DNA of 64,000 bases from Antarctobacter heliothermus (GTDB lineage: Bacteria; Pseudomonadota; Alphaproteobacteria; Rhodobacterales; Rhodobacteraceae), in NCBI RefSeq assembly GCF_002237555.1, contig NZ_CP022540.1:992001-1056000 (forward strand), read 5' to 3'. The translations under genes were made by a program, and so were the position numbers. This document shows positions 26,210 through 34,983 of this stretch, piece after piece. Positions within the stretch are counted from its first letter, which is position 1, and each line of letters begins with the position of its first letter. The notes beneath the pieces were generated by a model. It worked only from the letters and a program-made list of their open reading frames with translations, did not search any database and was not told the DNA's origin.

Positions 26210-26833
26210 TCAAGAGGCGTCGATATAGCAGGCGACCCGATCGGCCATTTCCTCTGGGGTCACTTCGCGGCGGAAAAAGTCGACAAAGCCCGCTTCCGGC
26301 AGCACCAGATAGGTAAATGTCGAGTGGTCGACCAAGTAGTAATCGGGATCGCCGTTTTCCTGTTTGCGGTAGTATGTCCGATAGGCTTGGCTTGCGGCTT
26401 TCACCTGTTTAGGTGTCCCGGTGAGGCCGATCATGCGTTCATGAATCAGCTCCGAGAACTCGCCCACGACTTCGGGTGTGTCGCGCTCCGGGTCGATCGA
26501 TATAAAGACCGGCGTGACGTCGTAGTTGCGCGCATCCAATTCATCCACAGCGTCAGCGTTGCGTGCGACATCAAAGGGGCAGACGTCCGGGCAGAATGTG
26601 TATCCGAAATACACAAGGCTGGGCTTTGTGATCACATCTTTGTCGGTCACGGCCTCCCCGGCCTTGTTCAACAGATTGAACGATCCGCCGATTTGTTCAC
26701 TTCCACCAGCAACCTTGCTGGTGCGACACTGGGCATACGGATCATCCGAGCCGGTGCGCTGGGTTGCGTACCAGACCCCCCCGCTGATGGCGACAAGGGC
26801 GGCAAAGGAGGCGATTGCGGCAAGACGCTGCAT
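26210..26833 (-). CDS. senC: SCO1/SenC family copper chaperone (PrrC)
   Basis: A 207-residue membrane-anchored thioredoxin-fold protein. One N-terminal helix (5-23) is followed by the copper site: Cys81 and Cys85 in FCPDVCP, and His170 in VDHSTF. It delivers copper to cbb3/aa3 oxidases and, in Rhodobacter, connects oxidase activity with RegB signalling. It lies between regA and regB, the conserved arrangement for this regulon. A 79-bp gap separates it from regA downstream, so co-transcription is likely. Confidence 0.94.
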   Translation of the reverse strand: MQRLAAIASFAALVAISGGVWYATQRTGSDDPYAQCRTSKVAGGSEQIGGSFNLLNKAGEAVTDKDVITKPSLVYFGYTFCPDVCPFDVARNADAVDELDARNYDVTPVFISIDPERDTPEVVGEFSELIHERMIGLTGTPKQVKAASQAYRTYYRKQENGDPDYYLVDHSTFTYLVLPEAGFVDFFRREVTPEEMADRVACYIDAS

Positions 26834-26909
26834 GACTTTCTATCTCCGGAATGTTTTATGCTTAGCTATCCGTTGAGCGGCGGGGTGCAAGAGGGACGAA
26901 AGGGCGCAG

Positions 26910-28307
26910 ATGGCGCAGGAGGACCTGGGACTGATCGGCGACGAACAGCGCAGCAACTGGATTCGCCTCCGGACGATGATCCTTTTGCGATGGTTCGCCG
27001 TGATTGGCCAGTTGACTGCGATCACAATTGCGCAACGGCTGTACAACCTGCAGCTGGAGCTGGGCCTGTGTTACCTCGCGGTCGGCGTTTCCGTCGTCGG
27101 TAACCTGGTCGCGATCTCTGTTTTTCCCGAAAACAAGCGGCTCAGCGAGACTGAGAACTTCATGATGGTGATGTTCGACTTGCTGCAGCTTTGCTTTCTG
27201 CTGTTCCTGACTGGCGGGTTACACAATCCCTTTTCGCTGCTGGTACTGGCCCCGGTGACGGTGTCCGCCGCCGTGCTCAGCCTGCGGTCCACGTTTCTGC
27301 TTGGGTTCACCGCCTTCGTGCTGGTGTCTGGCATGGTTTACTATCACCTGCCCCTGCGGACAGATCAGGGATTCATCCTGCGCATCCCTGATATTTTTGT
27401 TTATGGTCAATGGGTTGCTATCACAATTGCGCTAATTTTCATCTCTGTTTACTCGCGCCGCATCACACGAGAGATGAACTCGATGTCCGACGCATTGGCC
27501 GCAACGCAGATGGCGTTGGCGCGGGCGCAAAAGCTCAATGATCTGGGCGGTGTGGTCGCGGCGGCAGCGCATGAACTGGGCACACCGCTGGCCACGATCA
27601 AACTCACCTCGTCGGAACTGGCCGAAGAACTAGATGACCATCCCGAACTGCGGGAAGATGCCTTGCTGATCCGTGAGCAGGCGGACAGATGCCGCGACAT
27701 TCTCCGGAGTATGGGCCGCGCCGGAAAGGACGACCTGCATATGCGGCAGGCACCCTTGGTCGAGGTGATCCGCGAGGCCGCAGAGCCGCATCAGGACCGC
27801 GGTAAAGAAGTGCTGATAGAGGATGGCCCCGGTCCGGGTGGCGAATACACCCAACCGCAGATCCTGCGCCGTCCTGAGGTCATTCACGGGTTGCGCAATC
27901 TGGTCCAAAACGCCGTGGATTTCGCCCGCACCCGCGTCTGGATAGAGGCAATGTGGACCGATGACGTGGTCTCTATCCGCATCATCGACGACGGTCGCGG
28001 CTTTCCGCAGCATCTGATTGGGCGCATCGGCGACCCGTTCATGCGTCGCCGACGCAGCGAAAGCGACAAGCGCGCAAGGCCAGAATATGAGGGCATGGGG
28101 CTTGGTTTGTTCATCGCCAAGACCCTGCTGGAACGCACAGGTGCCGAACTCAGCTTTGCCAACGGGACAGATCCCTACACCACAGCAACGGACCAGACAG
28201 AGCGGCGCGGTGCTATCGTCGAAGTGGCGTGGCCACGCAGCAAGATCGTGGCGGAACCGACCAAGCCCGGCACGCCACTGGGTGAGAACCGGCAGATTGA
28301 GACATAA
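26910..28307 (+). CDS. regB: Redox sensor histidine kinase RegB/PrrB
   Basis: A 465-residue membrane kinase with six hydrophobic helices in the first 180 residues. The ubiquinone-sensing motif GGLHNPF is at 102-108, the H-box AAAHELGTPLATI carries His221, and the redox-active cysteine is Cys261 (ADRCRDIL). N-, F- and G-box motifs follow: NLVQNAVDFA, DDGRGFP, GMGLGLFIAK. It phosphorylates RegA as the quinone pool becomes reduced. It is divergent from senC-regA with 76 bp between the starts, so both promoters lie there. Confidence 0.96.
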   Translation: MAQEDLGLIGDEQRSNWIRLRTMILLRWFAVIGQLTAITIAQRLYNLQLELGLCYLAVGVSVVGNLVAISVFPENKRLSETENFMMVMFDLLQLCFLLFLTGGLHNPFSLLVLAPVTVSAAVLSLRSTFLLGFTAFVLVSGMVYYHLPLRTDQGFILRIPDIFVYGQWVAITIALIFISVYSRRITREMNSMSDALAATQMALARAQKLNDLGGVVAAAAHELGTPLATIKLTSSELAEELDDHPELREDALLIREQADRCRDILRSMGRAGKDDLHMRQAPLVEVIREAAEPHQDRGKEVLIEDGPGPGGEYTQPQILRRPEVIHGLRNLVQNAVDFARTRVWIEAMWTDDVVSIRIIDDGRGFPQHLIGRIGDPFMRRRRSESDKRARPEYEGMGLGLFIAKTLLERTGAELSFANGTDPYTTATDQTERRGAIVEVAWPRSKIVAEPTKPGTPLGENRQIET

Positions 28308-28335
28308 ACGTGTATTTGACGTGACCCTTGTTCGA

Positions 28336-28351
28336 TTAACCCCAAATTAAC
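28336..28351. promoter_or_regulatory. Candidate CtrA binding box
   Basis: The sequence TTAA-N7-TTAAC matches the full CtrA consensus exactly (TTAA 28336-28339, TTAA 28347-28350, C 28351). It lies in the 106-bp gap upstream of the PAS gene, just before TTATAC, a possible -10 element (28353-28358). This placement over the -35 region is typical of CtrA-controlled promoters. It is inferred from the motif alone. Confidence 0.55.
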
Positions 28352-28413
28352 CTTATACAACTCACAGTTTCCGGTAGGCTAAAGACAACTGGAAACACGG
28401 ACAGGACAAGGCG

Positions 28414-29928
28414 TTGGAGGATTATCTCATTCTGGCAATCGGGGCCGGCACCGCTGCCGCGTTTCTCATTGTTGCCTTGATCTTTGTTGCTTTGCGGCCA
28501 AAACGATCGACTCGCATGCACGTCGGTATACCCGAGACCGTTTTGCTGTTTCGCAATGGCGAGGTTGTCGATCATACTCCGGACGCTGCGGAACTGTTCA
28601 ACCGCACTATCCTTACCGGCATGGGCTGGGACGAAGTGCGTGAGGCGCTTTCACCCGGTTTCCCGGCGCTTCCTGCGGACTTGCCCATCAGCCAGATGAT
28701 CTGGGCCTCGCCCAATGTCCCGCACGCTGAACTCATTGCCGAACCCTCGGCGAACCGCCTGCATCTACGGTTGCGCTGCACACCTGACGGTGCCGCCAAC
28801 CTGTTCCGTTCCCGCTGTCAGACCGACGAACACAATCGACTGGTTGAACTGTCGCGCAATGCGCCCGACGCATTGTGGCACACCGACACCAACGGCAACC
28901 TGTTGTGGAACAACGATGCGTACGAAGAATTGTGCAGGGACGCAGGAAAAACACCAGAGGATTCCAGCCCGATCGACCTGAAACTGCCGACAACGCGGGT
29001 TGAGCGGACGACTCGCGTCAGCGTGAAACCGGACGGCCATCCACAGCGCTGGTACGAAGTGGTTTCCCGGCCTGTTTCGGATGGCTGGATGCACTACGCC
29101 ACCAGTATTGACAGCCTCGTCAATGCCGAGATGGCGCAACGGAACTTTGTACAGACCCTGACCAAGACTTTTGCCCATCTGCCCATCGGGCTTGCAGTGT
29201 TTGACCGCGACCGACAGCTGGTGCTGTTCAATCCCGCGTTGGTCGACCTGACCCACCTTCCGGTTGATTTTCTGTCGGCCAAGCCCAACCTGCTCAGCTT
29301 TTTCGATCACATGCGCGAAAACCGCATGATGCCAGAACCCAAGAATTACGCCTCATGGCGCGACAAGCTGTACGATGTGGTCTCTGCCGCCCGCGAAGAT
29401 CGCTATTGCGAGACGTGGAACCTGCCTTCGGGCCTGACCTACAAAATCACCGGACGCCCGCATCCCGATGGGGCTGTTGCCTTCCTGATCGAGGACATCA
29501 GCGCCGAGATTTCCCTGACCCGCCGCTTCCGGTCAGAGCTAGAACTGACCCAATCGGTGCTGGACTGCTTCGAAGATGCCGTTGCCGTGTTTTCGCGCCT
29601 CGGCGTGCTGACTTTTTCGAACGCCGCCTACCGGGCGCAATGGGATTGTGACCCGGACAGCGCCTTTGCCGAAATCACCATTGTCGATGCCACAAAAGAT
29701 TGGCAGCAGGCCTGCGATGCAAGCCCGATCTGGCCCGATCTCCGTGAGTTTGTCCTGACCCTGCGCGACCGCCAAAGTATTGGGGCGGATCTGGTCCTGA
29801 AAACCGGCGAACCGATGCGTTGTGCGTTGTGCAGCCGGTGGCCGCCGGTGCGACACTTGTCCGGTTCTCCGCCGTTGCAGCTGTTTCCGGACGTCATCAA
29901 CTGGAGCAAAAAGAACATCGCGCTGTAG
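28414..29928 (+). CDS. Membrane-anchored PAS-domain protein, probably frameshifted at the 3' end
   Basis: The intact frame encodes 504 residues: an N-terminal membrane helix (about 4-27), a divergent PAS domain, then further PAS-like segments (NAPDALWHTDTNGNLLWNN around 152; HLPIGLAVFDRDRQLVLFNPA around 255; FEDAVAVFSRLGVLTFSN around 388). It ends without a kinase or cyclase domain, as usual for this roseobacter family. After MRCA (about residue 471) the frame yields an odd Cys/Trp/Pro-rich tail. The overlapping frame (from 29829 to TGA 29933) reads VQPVAAGATLVRFSAV, which fits a normal family ending. A lost base near 29815-29829 is the simplest explanation. It precedes tsaE and has a CtrA-type box upstream. 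Confidence 0.8.
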   Translation: MEDYLILAIGAGTAAAFLIVALIFVALRPKRSTRMHVGIPETVLLFRNGEVVDHTPDAAELFNRTILTGMGWDEVREALSPGFPALPADLPISQMIWASPNVPHAELIAEPSANRLHLRLRCTPDGAANLFRSRCQTDEHNRLVELSRNAPDALWHTDTNGNLLWNNDAYEELCRDAGKTPEDSSPIDLKLPTTRVERTTRVSVKPDGHPQRWYEVVSRPVSDGWMHYATSIDSLVNAEMAQRNFVQTLTKTFAHLPIGLAVFDRDRQLVLFNPALVDLTHLPVDFLSAKPNLLSFFDHMRENRMMPEPKNYASWRDKLYDVVSAAREDRYCETWNLPSGLTYKITGRPHPDGAVAFLIEDISAEISLTRRFRSELELTQSVLDCFEDAVAVFSRLGVLTFSNAAYRAQWDCDPDSAFAEITIVDATKDWQQACDASPIWPDLREFVLTLRDRQSIGADLVLKTGEPMRCALCSRWPPVRHLSGSPPLQLFPDVINWSKKNIAL

Positions 29929-29974
29929 GCTGAACCAGCTTGCAGCGCCGTGCGGCGCTTGTATCCTCCGCGCC

Positions 29975-30448
29975 ATGACGTCCCGCCACATCACACTGAC
30001 CCTTTCCTCGCCAGAGGCGACCTGCCATTTTGCCCGGCGCATCGGCGCACTGCTGCAATCTGGTGACGTGTTGCTGCTGTCCGGTCAGATCGGGGCCGGC
30101 AAGACCCATTTTGCCCGCTGCTTGATCCAGTCGCTGCTTGTGGTCCCCGAGGATGTGCCATCCCCGACCTTTACGCTGGTCCAGACCTATGACACGACCG
30201 CCGGTGAACTTTGGCACGCGGATCTGTACCGCCTGACCGGCCCGGACGAGAGCGTGGAACTGGGGCTGACAGAGGCGTTCGAGAGCGCCATTTGCCTCGT
30301 CGAATGGCCCGACCGCCTGCAAGATCTTGCGCCCCGCGACGCCCTGAATCTGACCTTTGCCGCCGCGCCAGAGGATGACAGCCGCCTTGCCACGCTGGAC
30401 TGGCAAACCCCGCGATGGGATGCATTGCGTGCGGAGCAGATCGCATGA
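29975..30448 (+). CDS. tsaE: tRNA threonylcarbamoyladenosine biosynthesis ATPase TsaE
   Basis: A 157-residue P-loop ATPase that works with TsaB and TsaD in t6A37 formation. The Walker A motif GQIGAGKT is at 37-44, then PSPTFTLVQTY, and WHADLYRL, typical TsaE landmarks. TsaD is at 14956. The stop overlaps the amgK start by ATGA. The start at 29975 gives normal family length; no good ribosome-binding site is visible, so coupling to the PAS gene is possible. Confidence 0.94.
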   Translation: MTSRHITLTLSSPEATCHFARRIGALLQSGDVLLLSGQIGAGKTHFARCLIQSLLVVPEDVPSPTFTLVQTYDTTAGELWHADLYRLTGPDESVELGLTEAFESAICLVEWPDRLQDLAPRDALNLTFAAAPEDDSRLATLDWQTPRWDALRAEQIA

Positions 30449-31407
30449 ACGGATTTCTGACAGCCTGCGGTTGGGGCGATGCCCGCCAAGAACCGCTGGC
30501 CGGGGACGCCTCGGCCCGGCGGTACACGCGCCTGCATCTGAAAGGGAAAACTGCGATCCTGATGCAGGACCCCGAGGGCGATGTCCGCCTTTTTGCCCGT
30601 CTGGCACAGCATCTGACAGGACTAGACCTCAGCGCGCCCCGCATCCTTACCAAGGATAGCGCAAACGGTCTGCTTTTGATTGAGGATCTCGGCGACGGGC
30701 TGCTGGCGCGCCTGGCGCAAACACCGCAGGACGAACATGATCTCTACCTGCTGGCCACTGACGCGCTCATCGCGCTGCACAACGTCCCGCCGCCGCCGCA
30801 TCTGCCGCTGGCCACGCCGGACCGGATGGCCCAAATGGTGGACCTTGCGTTCTTGCACTACACTCATGCGCCCAATGCGCTGCCGCAGGCGGTCGCGGCC
30901 TTTGTCCCGCTGTTGCAGGCTCATGCCCAACCCTGCGACGTCATGGTGCTGCGGGACTATCACGCCGAGAACATCCTGTATCTGCCCGACCGACAGGGGG
31001 CCGCCCGCGCCGGACTGCTGGATTTTCAGGACGCGATGCAGGGACACCGGGCCTATGACCTTGTCTCTCTGATCGAGGATGCCCGTCGCGATGTCTCTGC
31101 ACACACGGCCAAGGCCTGTATCGCGCATTACCTGACCGCCACCGGCCTGCCCACAGACGCCTTTCACGCTTCGCTTGCCGTGCTGGGCGCCCAACGCAAC
31201 CTGCGTATTCTGGGGGTCTTTGCCCGCCTTGCCTCCAGCCGGGGGAAACCGCATTACATCGACCTGATCCCGCGCGTCTGGGGCCACCTGCAAACCGATC
31301 TTGCCCACCCGGTTCTGGCACCTGTCAAACTGATCCTCGACTCCGCCCTGCCCGCGCCCGACGCTGCGCATCTTGAAAGATTGAAAGCCACATGCCCGAC
31401 GCCGTGA
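30445..31407 (+). CDS. amgK: Anomeric MurNAc/GlcNAc kinase (aminoglycoside phosphotransferase family)
   Basis: A 320-residue APH-fold kinase. The N-terminal lobe has DASARRYTRL and the catalytic loop is VLRDYHAENILYL, followed by the metal-binding LLDFQDAMQGH. Placement between tsaE and a MurU-type nucleotidyltransferase is diagnostic for AmgK, which phosphorylates MurNAc at C1 in the peptidoglycan-recycling shortcut that bypasses MurA. It overlaps tsaE by 4 bp and murU by 16 bp. Confidence 0.88.
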   Translation: MNGFLTACGWGDARQEPLAGDASARRYTRLHLKGKTAILMQDPEGDVRLFARLAQHLTGLDLSAPRILTKDSANGLLLIEDLGDGLLARLAQTPQDEHDLYLLATDALIALHNVPPPPHLPLATPDRMAQMVDLAFLHYTHAPNALPQAVAAFVPLLQAHAQPCDVMVLRDYHAENILYLPDRQGAARAGLLDFQDAMQGHRAYDLVSLIEDARRDVSAHTAKACIAHYLTATGLPTDAFHASLAVLGAQRNLRILGVFARLASSRGKPHYIDLIPRVWGHLQTDLAHPVLAPVKLILDSALPAPDAAHLERLKATCPTP

Positions 31408-32060
31408 TGCTCTTTGCCGCCGGGTTCGGCACCCGCATGGGTGCGTTGACCGCCAACACGCCGAAACCGCTGATCAAGGTGGCGGGCAAGCCGTTACTGG
31501 ATCACGCACTGGCCCTGACTGACGGCATTCCGACGCGTGTCGTCAACGCGCACTACCTCTCGGACCAGATCGAAGCGCATCTGGCGGGCCGCGACGTGCA
31601 TGTGTCGACAGAACAGCCAGAGATTCTGGACACAGGCGGCGGTTTGCGCTTTGCCCTGTCAACGCTGGGAACACACCCTGTGTACACTCTGAACGCTGAC
31701 GCTATCTGGAATGGCCCCAACCCGTTGCACCTGCTGCGCGATGCATGGGACCCGACTCGAATGGACGCGCTGTTGCTTTGTGTGCCGCTGGCCCGTGCGG
31801 TCGGACGCAAGACGGGTGGCGACTTTGCCCTGCAACCGGACGGGCAACTGACGCGCAAGGGTGATCTTGTCTATACCGGCGCGCAGATCATCAAGACGGA
31901 CAGGCTGGCCGACATCGCCAAACCCGCCTTTTCGCTCAATACTGTCTGGAATGCACAGGCCGGGGCGGGCCGCCTGTACGGGCTGACCTATCCCGGTCAT
32001 TGGTGCGACGTTGGCCATCCCGAAGGCATCGCACTGGCCGAGGAGATGTTGCGTGTTTGA
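31392..32060 (+). CDS. murU: MurNAc-1-phosphate uridylyltransferase (MurU-like)
   Basis: A 222-residue nucleotidyltransferase. The N-terminal signature is LFAAGFGTRMGALTANTPKPLIKVAGKPLL, seen as the G-x-G-T-R-(M)-x7-P-K pattern at residues 9-25. ETGGGL-like DTGGGLRFAL and NADAIW (metal Asp) follow. With AmgK it converts MurNAc to UDP-MurNAc, returning recycled cell-wall sugar to peptidoglycan synthesis. It overlaps amgK at the start and addB at the end. Confidence 0.88.
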   Translation: MPDAVMLFAAGFGTRMGALTANTPKPLIKVAGKPLLDHALALTDGIPTRVVNAHYLSDQIEAHLAGRDVHVSTEQPEILDTGGGLRFALSTLGTHPVYTLNADAIWNGPNPLHLLRDAWDPTRMDALLLCVPLARAVGRKTGGDFALQPDGQLTRKGDLVYTGAQIIKTDRLADIAKPAFSLNTVWNAQAGAGRLYGLTYPGHWCDVGHPEGIALAEEMLRV

Positions 32061-34983
32061 AACCTCTGGCCCCCGTCTCTTTGCGCTGCCTTGCGGTGCG
32101 GATTTTGCGACCGAACTGGTCACGGGGCTGCGCGCCCGCATGCAGGACTCCCCACCAGAGGCGATGGCGCAGGCTGAGATCTACGTCAACTCGGACCGCA
32201 TGGCGCGGCGGCTGCGCGCGGTCTTTGATGCCGGTCCCGCCTGCCTGCTGCCCCGCATCCGGCTTGTCACCGATCTGGCGGATCCGTTCACCCGCGCTGA
32301 ACTGCCCACGCCCGTTCCATCCCTGCGCCGCCGGTTAGAGCTGACCGGGCTGGTGTCCGGACTGCTGGATCAAGCGCCCGACCTTGCCCCGCGCGCCGCG
32401 CTGTTTGATCTGGCCGACAGTCTTGCCACCCTGATGGAAGAGATGCAGGGCGAAAACGTGCCGCCGGAAGCCATCGAAAACCTTGATGTGTCGGACCAAT
32501 CGGGCCATTGGCAACGCGCACTGACCTTTCTGAAGATCATTCAGCGGTATTTTGAGGCTGACAGCGCGCCCGATGCGCAAAGCTATTCCCGCCTTGCGCT
32601 GACCCTGCGCCTGAAACAATGGGAAGAGACCCCACCACAACACCCGATAATCGTCGCCGGCTCTACCGGATCGCGCGGCACCACTGCCGCGTTCATGACC
32701 GCGGTTGCACGCCTGCCGCAAGGCGCGGTGGTCCTGCCGGGGTTCGATGCCGATACGCCGACAGATGTCTGGGCGCGGCTGGACAATGCCCTAACGGGCG
32801 AGGACCACCCGCAGTTTCGTTTTGCCCGGCTGATGCAGGCGCTGGATCTGACGCCGGGCGATATTCGCAACTGGACCGACACGCCGCCGCCCAGCCCCGC
32901 GCGCAACCGCGTGGTGTCGCTGGCCCTGCGGCCCGCGCCGGTCACCCATCAATGGCTGTCCGAGGGGCCGTCCCTGCCCCTGCTGCCGGACGCGATGCAG
33001 GACGTCACCTTGCTGGAGGCGACCAGCCAACGGGATGAGGCGTTGGCCATCGCGCTGCGCCTACGGCAGGCGGTTGCGGACGGACAACGCGCCGCCGTTA
33101 TTTCACCCGACAGGATGTTGACCCGTCGCGTGACCTCGGCTTTGGACCGTTGGAACATCCTGCCGGACGACAGCGGCGGCACGCCCGCGCAACTGACCCC
33201 GCCGGGGCGGTTGCTGCGCCATGTGGCGGAACTGTTCGTCAAACCGCTGACCGCCGAAATGCTGCTGACCCTGCTCAAGCATCCGTTGACCCACAGCGGT
33301 GCGGATCGCGGGCAACACCTGCTCAACACCCGCGATCTGGAACTGTTCATCCGCCGCAACGGCATGCCCTATCCGCAGCCCGAAACCCTTGCCGCCTGGG
33401 GAGAAACGCGCGCGCGCGGCGATTGGGCGTCATGGACCGGGCAACGATTTTGCGGCCACGATCACGCAGGCAAGCGCCCCCTGCCCGATTGGGTCACGTC
33501 GCTGCTGGCCCTGACAGAGGCGGTCTGCGCCGGTCCGGGGATCGATGGGTCCGGCGGGCTGTGGAAAGAGGCAGCAGGCCGCAAGCTGCACGGCGTCATG
33601 CAGACCCTCAGCCGCGAAGCAGAGTTTGGCGCAGACATGAGCGCCCGCGATTTTGCCGACCTGCTGGGCGCACTGCTGTCCCGCGAAGAGGTCCGCGACC
33701 GCGACGCTCCACACCCGAATATCCTGATCTGGGGCACGCTGGAGGCCCGCGTGATGGACGCCGATCTGGTGATCCTTGCCAGCCTCAATGAGGGCAGCTG
33801 GCCCGAACTGCCCGGTGCTGATCCGTGGCTAAATCGTCAGATGCGCGCCAAGGCTGGACTTTTGTTGCCCGAACGGCGCATTGGCCTGTCGGCGCATGAC
33901 TTTCAGCAAGCCGCCGCCGCGCCAGAGGTCTGGCTGACGCGCTCGATGAAATCCGATGAGGCCGAAACAGTGCCCTCGCGCTGGCTGAACCGGCTGATGA
34001 ACCTGATGCGGGGCCTACCGGATCGCGACGGACCCGCCGCCATCGAGCAGATGCGCGCACGCGGCGCGCATTGGCTGGATTTGGCCCGCGCCTCGGAAAC
34101 GCCGATCAGCGCGCCACCCGTGTTGCGCCCCTCTCCCGCCCCGCCCACCGAGGCGCGGCCCAAACAGCTGTCGGTCACCGAAATCAAACGCCTCGTCCGT
34201 GACCCTTTTGCGATCTATGCAAAGCGGGTTCTGCGGCTGAAACCACTGGATCCGCTGATGCAGGCCCCCGACGCACTGATGCGCGGCATCCTCACCCACA
34301 AAGTGCTGGAGGACTTCGTCAAAGCCACACAGATAGAGCCGTTGGACCTGACCCCCGGCAGGCTGCTGGCCTTGGCAGAACAGATCATCGGCGATCCCGA
34401 TGAGGTCCCCTTTCCCACAACCCGCTCGCTATGGCAGGCCCGCATGGCCCGCATCGCGCCGTGGTTCGTGGAAACCGAGGTAGACCGCCAAGCACACGCC
34501 ACCCCCAGCCAGTACGAGATCAGGGGAAAGGCCACGATCCCCGCATTGGGATTCACACTGACCGCCACCGCCGACCGGATCGACATAGACGGGCGCGGCG
34601 GCGCGCATATCTATGACTACAAGACAGGTGCGGCGCCGTCGGCCAAGGAACAGCGCAGTTTCGACAAACAATTGTTGCTGGAGGCGGCCATGCTGGATGA
34701 CGGCGGCTTCGCCCCGCTGGAGCCGCCGCATGTGGAGCGCGCGGTGTTCATCTCGCTGCAACCCAGCAACCCCAAGGAAGTGCTTGCCCCGCTGGAGGAT
34801 GCGCCGCCCGAACAAGTCTGGGCAGAGTTTGTCACGCTGATCACCGCCTATCATGACCCAAACACCGGGTTTACCGCCCGACGCGCCCTGCAAAAAGACA
34901 ACGATGCAGGCGATTATGACCACCTTGCGCGGTTCGGCGAGTGGGACGTGACCGACACGCCGGTCAAGGAGCTCCTGACATGA
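32053..34983 (+). CDS. addB: Double-strand break repair protein AddB
   Basis: A 976-residue subunit of the AddAB helicase-nuclease that processes DNA double-strand ends for RecA. The degenerate UvrD-like region is followed by the C-terminal RecB-family nuclease, with SVTEIKRLVRDPFAIYAKRVL and the catalytic IYDYKTG. The alphaproteobacterial branch lacks the iron-sulphur cysteines of Bacillus AddB, as here. The most likely start is GTG 32053 within the murU 3' end (8-bp overlap); GGAG lies about 8 nt before it. Confidence 0.93.
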   Translation: MFETSGPRLFALPCGADFATELVTGLRARMQDSPPEAMAQAEIYVNSDRMARRLRAVFDAGPACLLPRIRLVTDLADPFTRAELPTPVPSLRRRLELTGLVSGLLDQAPDLAPRAALFDLADSLATLMEEMQGENVPPEAIENLDVSDQSGHWQRALTFLKIIQRYFEADSAPDAQSYSRLALTLRLKQWEETPPQHPIIVAGSTGSRGTTAAFMTAVARLPQGAVVLPGFDADTPTDVWARLDNALTGEDHPQFRFARLMQALDLTPGDIRNWTDTPPPSPARNRVVSLALRPAPVTHQWLSEGPSLPLLPDAMQDVTLLEATSQRDEALAIALRLRQAVADGQRAAVISPDRMLTRRVTSALDRWNILPDDSGGTPAQLTPPGRLLRHVAELFVKPLTAEMLLTLLKHPLTHSGADRGQHLLNTRDLELFIRRNGMPYPQPETLAAWGETRARGDWASWTGQRFCGHDHAGKRPLPDWVTSLLALTEAVCAGPGIDGSGGLWKEAAGRKLHGVMQTLSREAEFGADMSARDFADLLGALLSREEVRDRDAPHPNILIWGTLEARVMDADLVILASLNEGSWPELPGADPWLNRQMRAKAGLLLPERRIGLSAHDFQQAAAAPEVWLTRSMKSDEAETVPSRWLNRLMNLMRGLPDRDGPAAIEQMRARGAHWLDLARASETPISAPPVLRPSPAPPTEARPKQLSVTEIKRLVRDPFAIYAKRVLRLKPLDPLMQAPDALMRGILTHKVLEDFVKATQIEPLDLTPGRLLALAEQIIGDPDEVPFPTTRSLWQARMARIAPWFVETEVDRQAHATPSQYEIRGKATIPALGFTLTATADRIDIDGRGGAHIYDYKTGAAPSAKEQRSFDKQLLLEAAMLDDGGFAPLEPPHVERAVFISLQPSNPKEVLAPLEDAPPEQVWAEFVTLITAYHDPNTGFTARRALQKDNDAGDYDHLARFGEWDVTDTPVKELLT

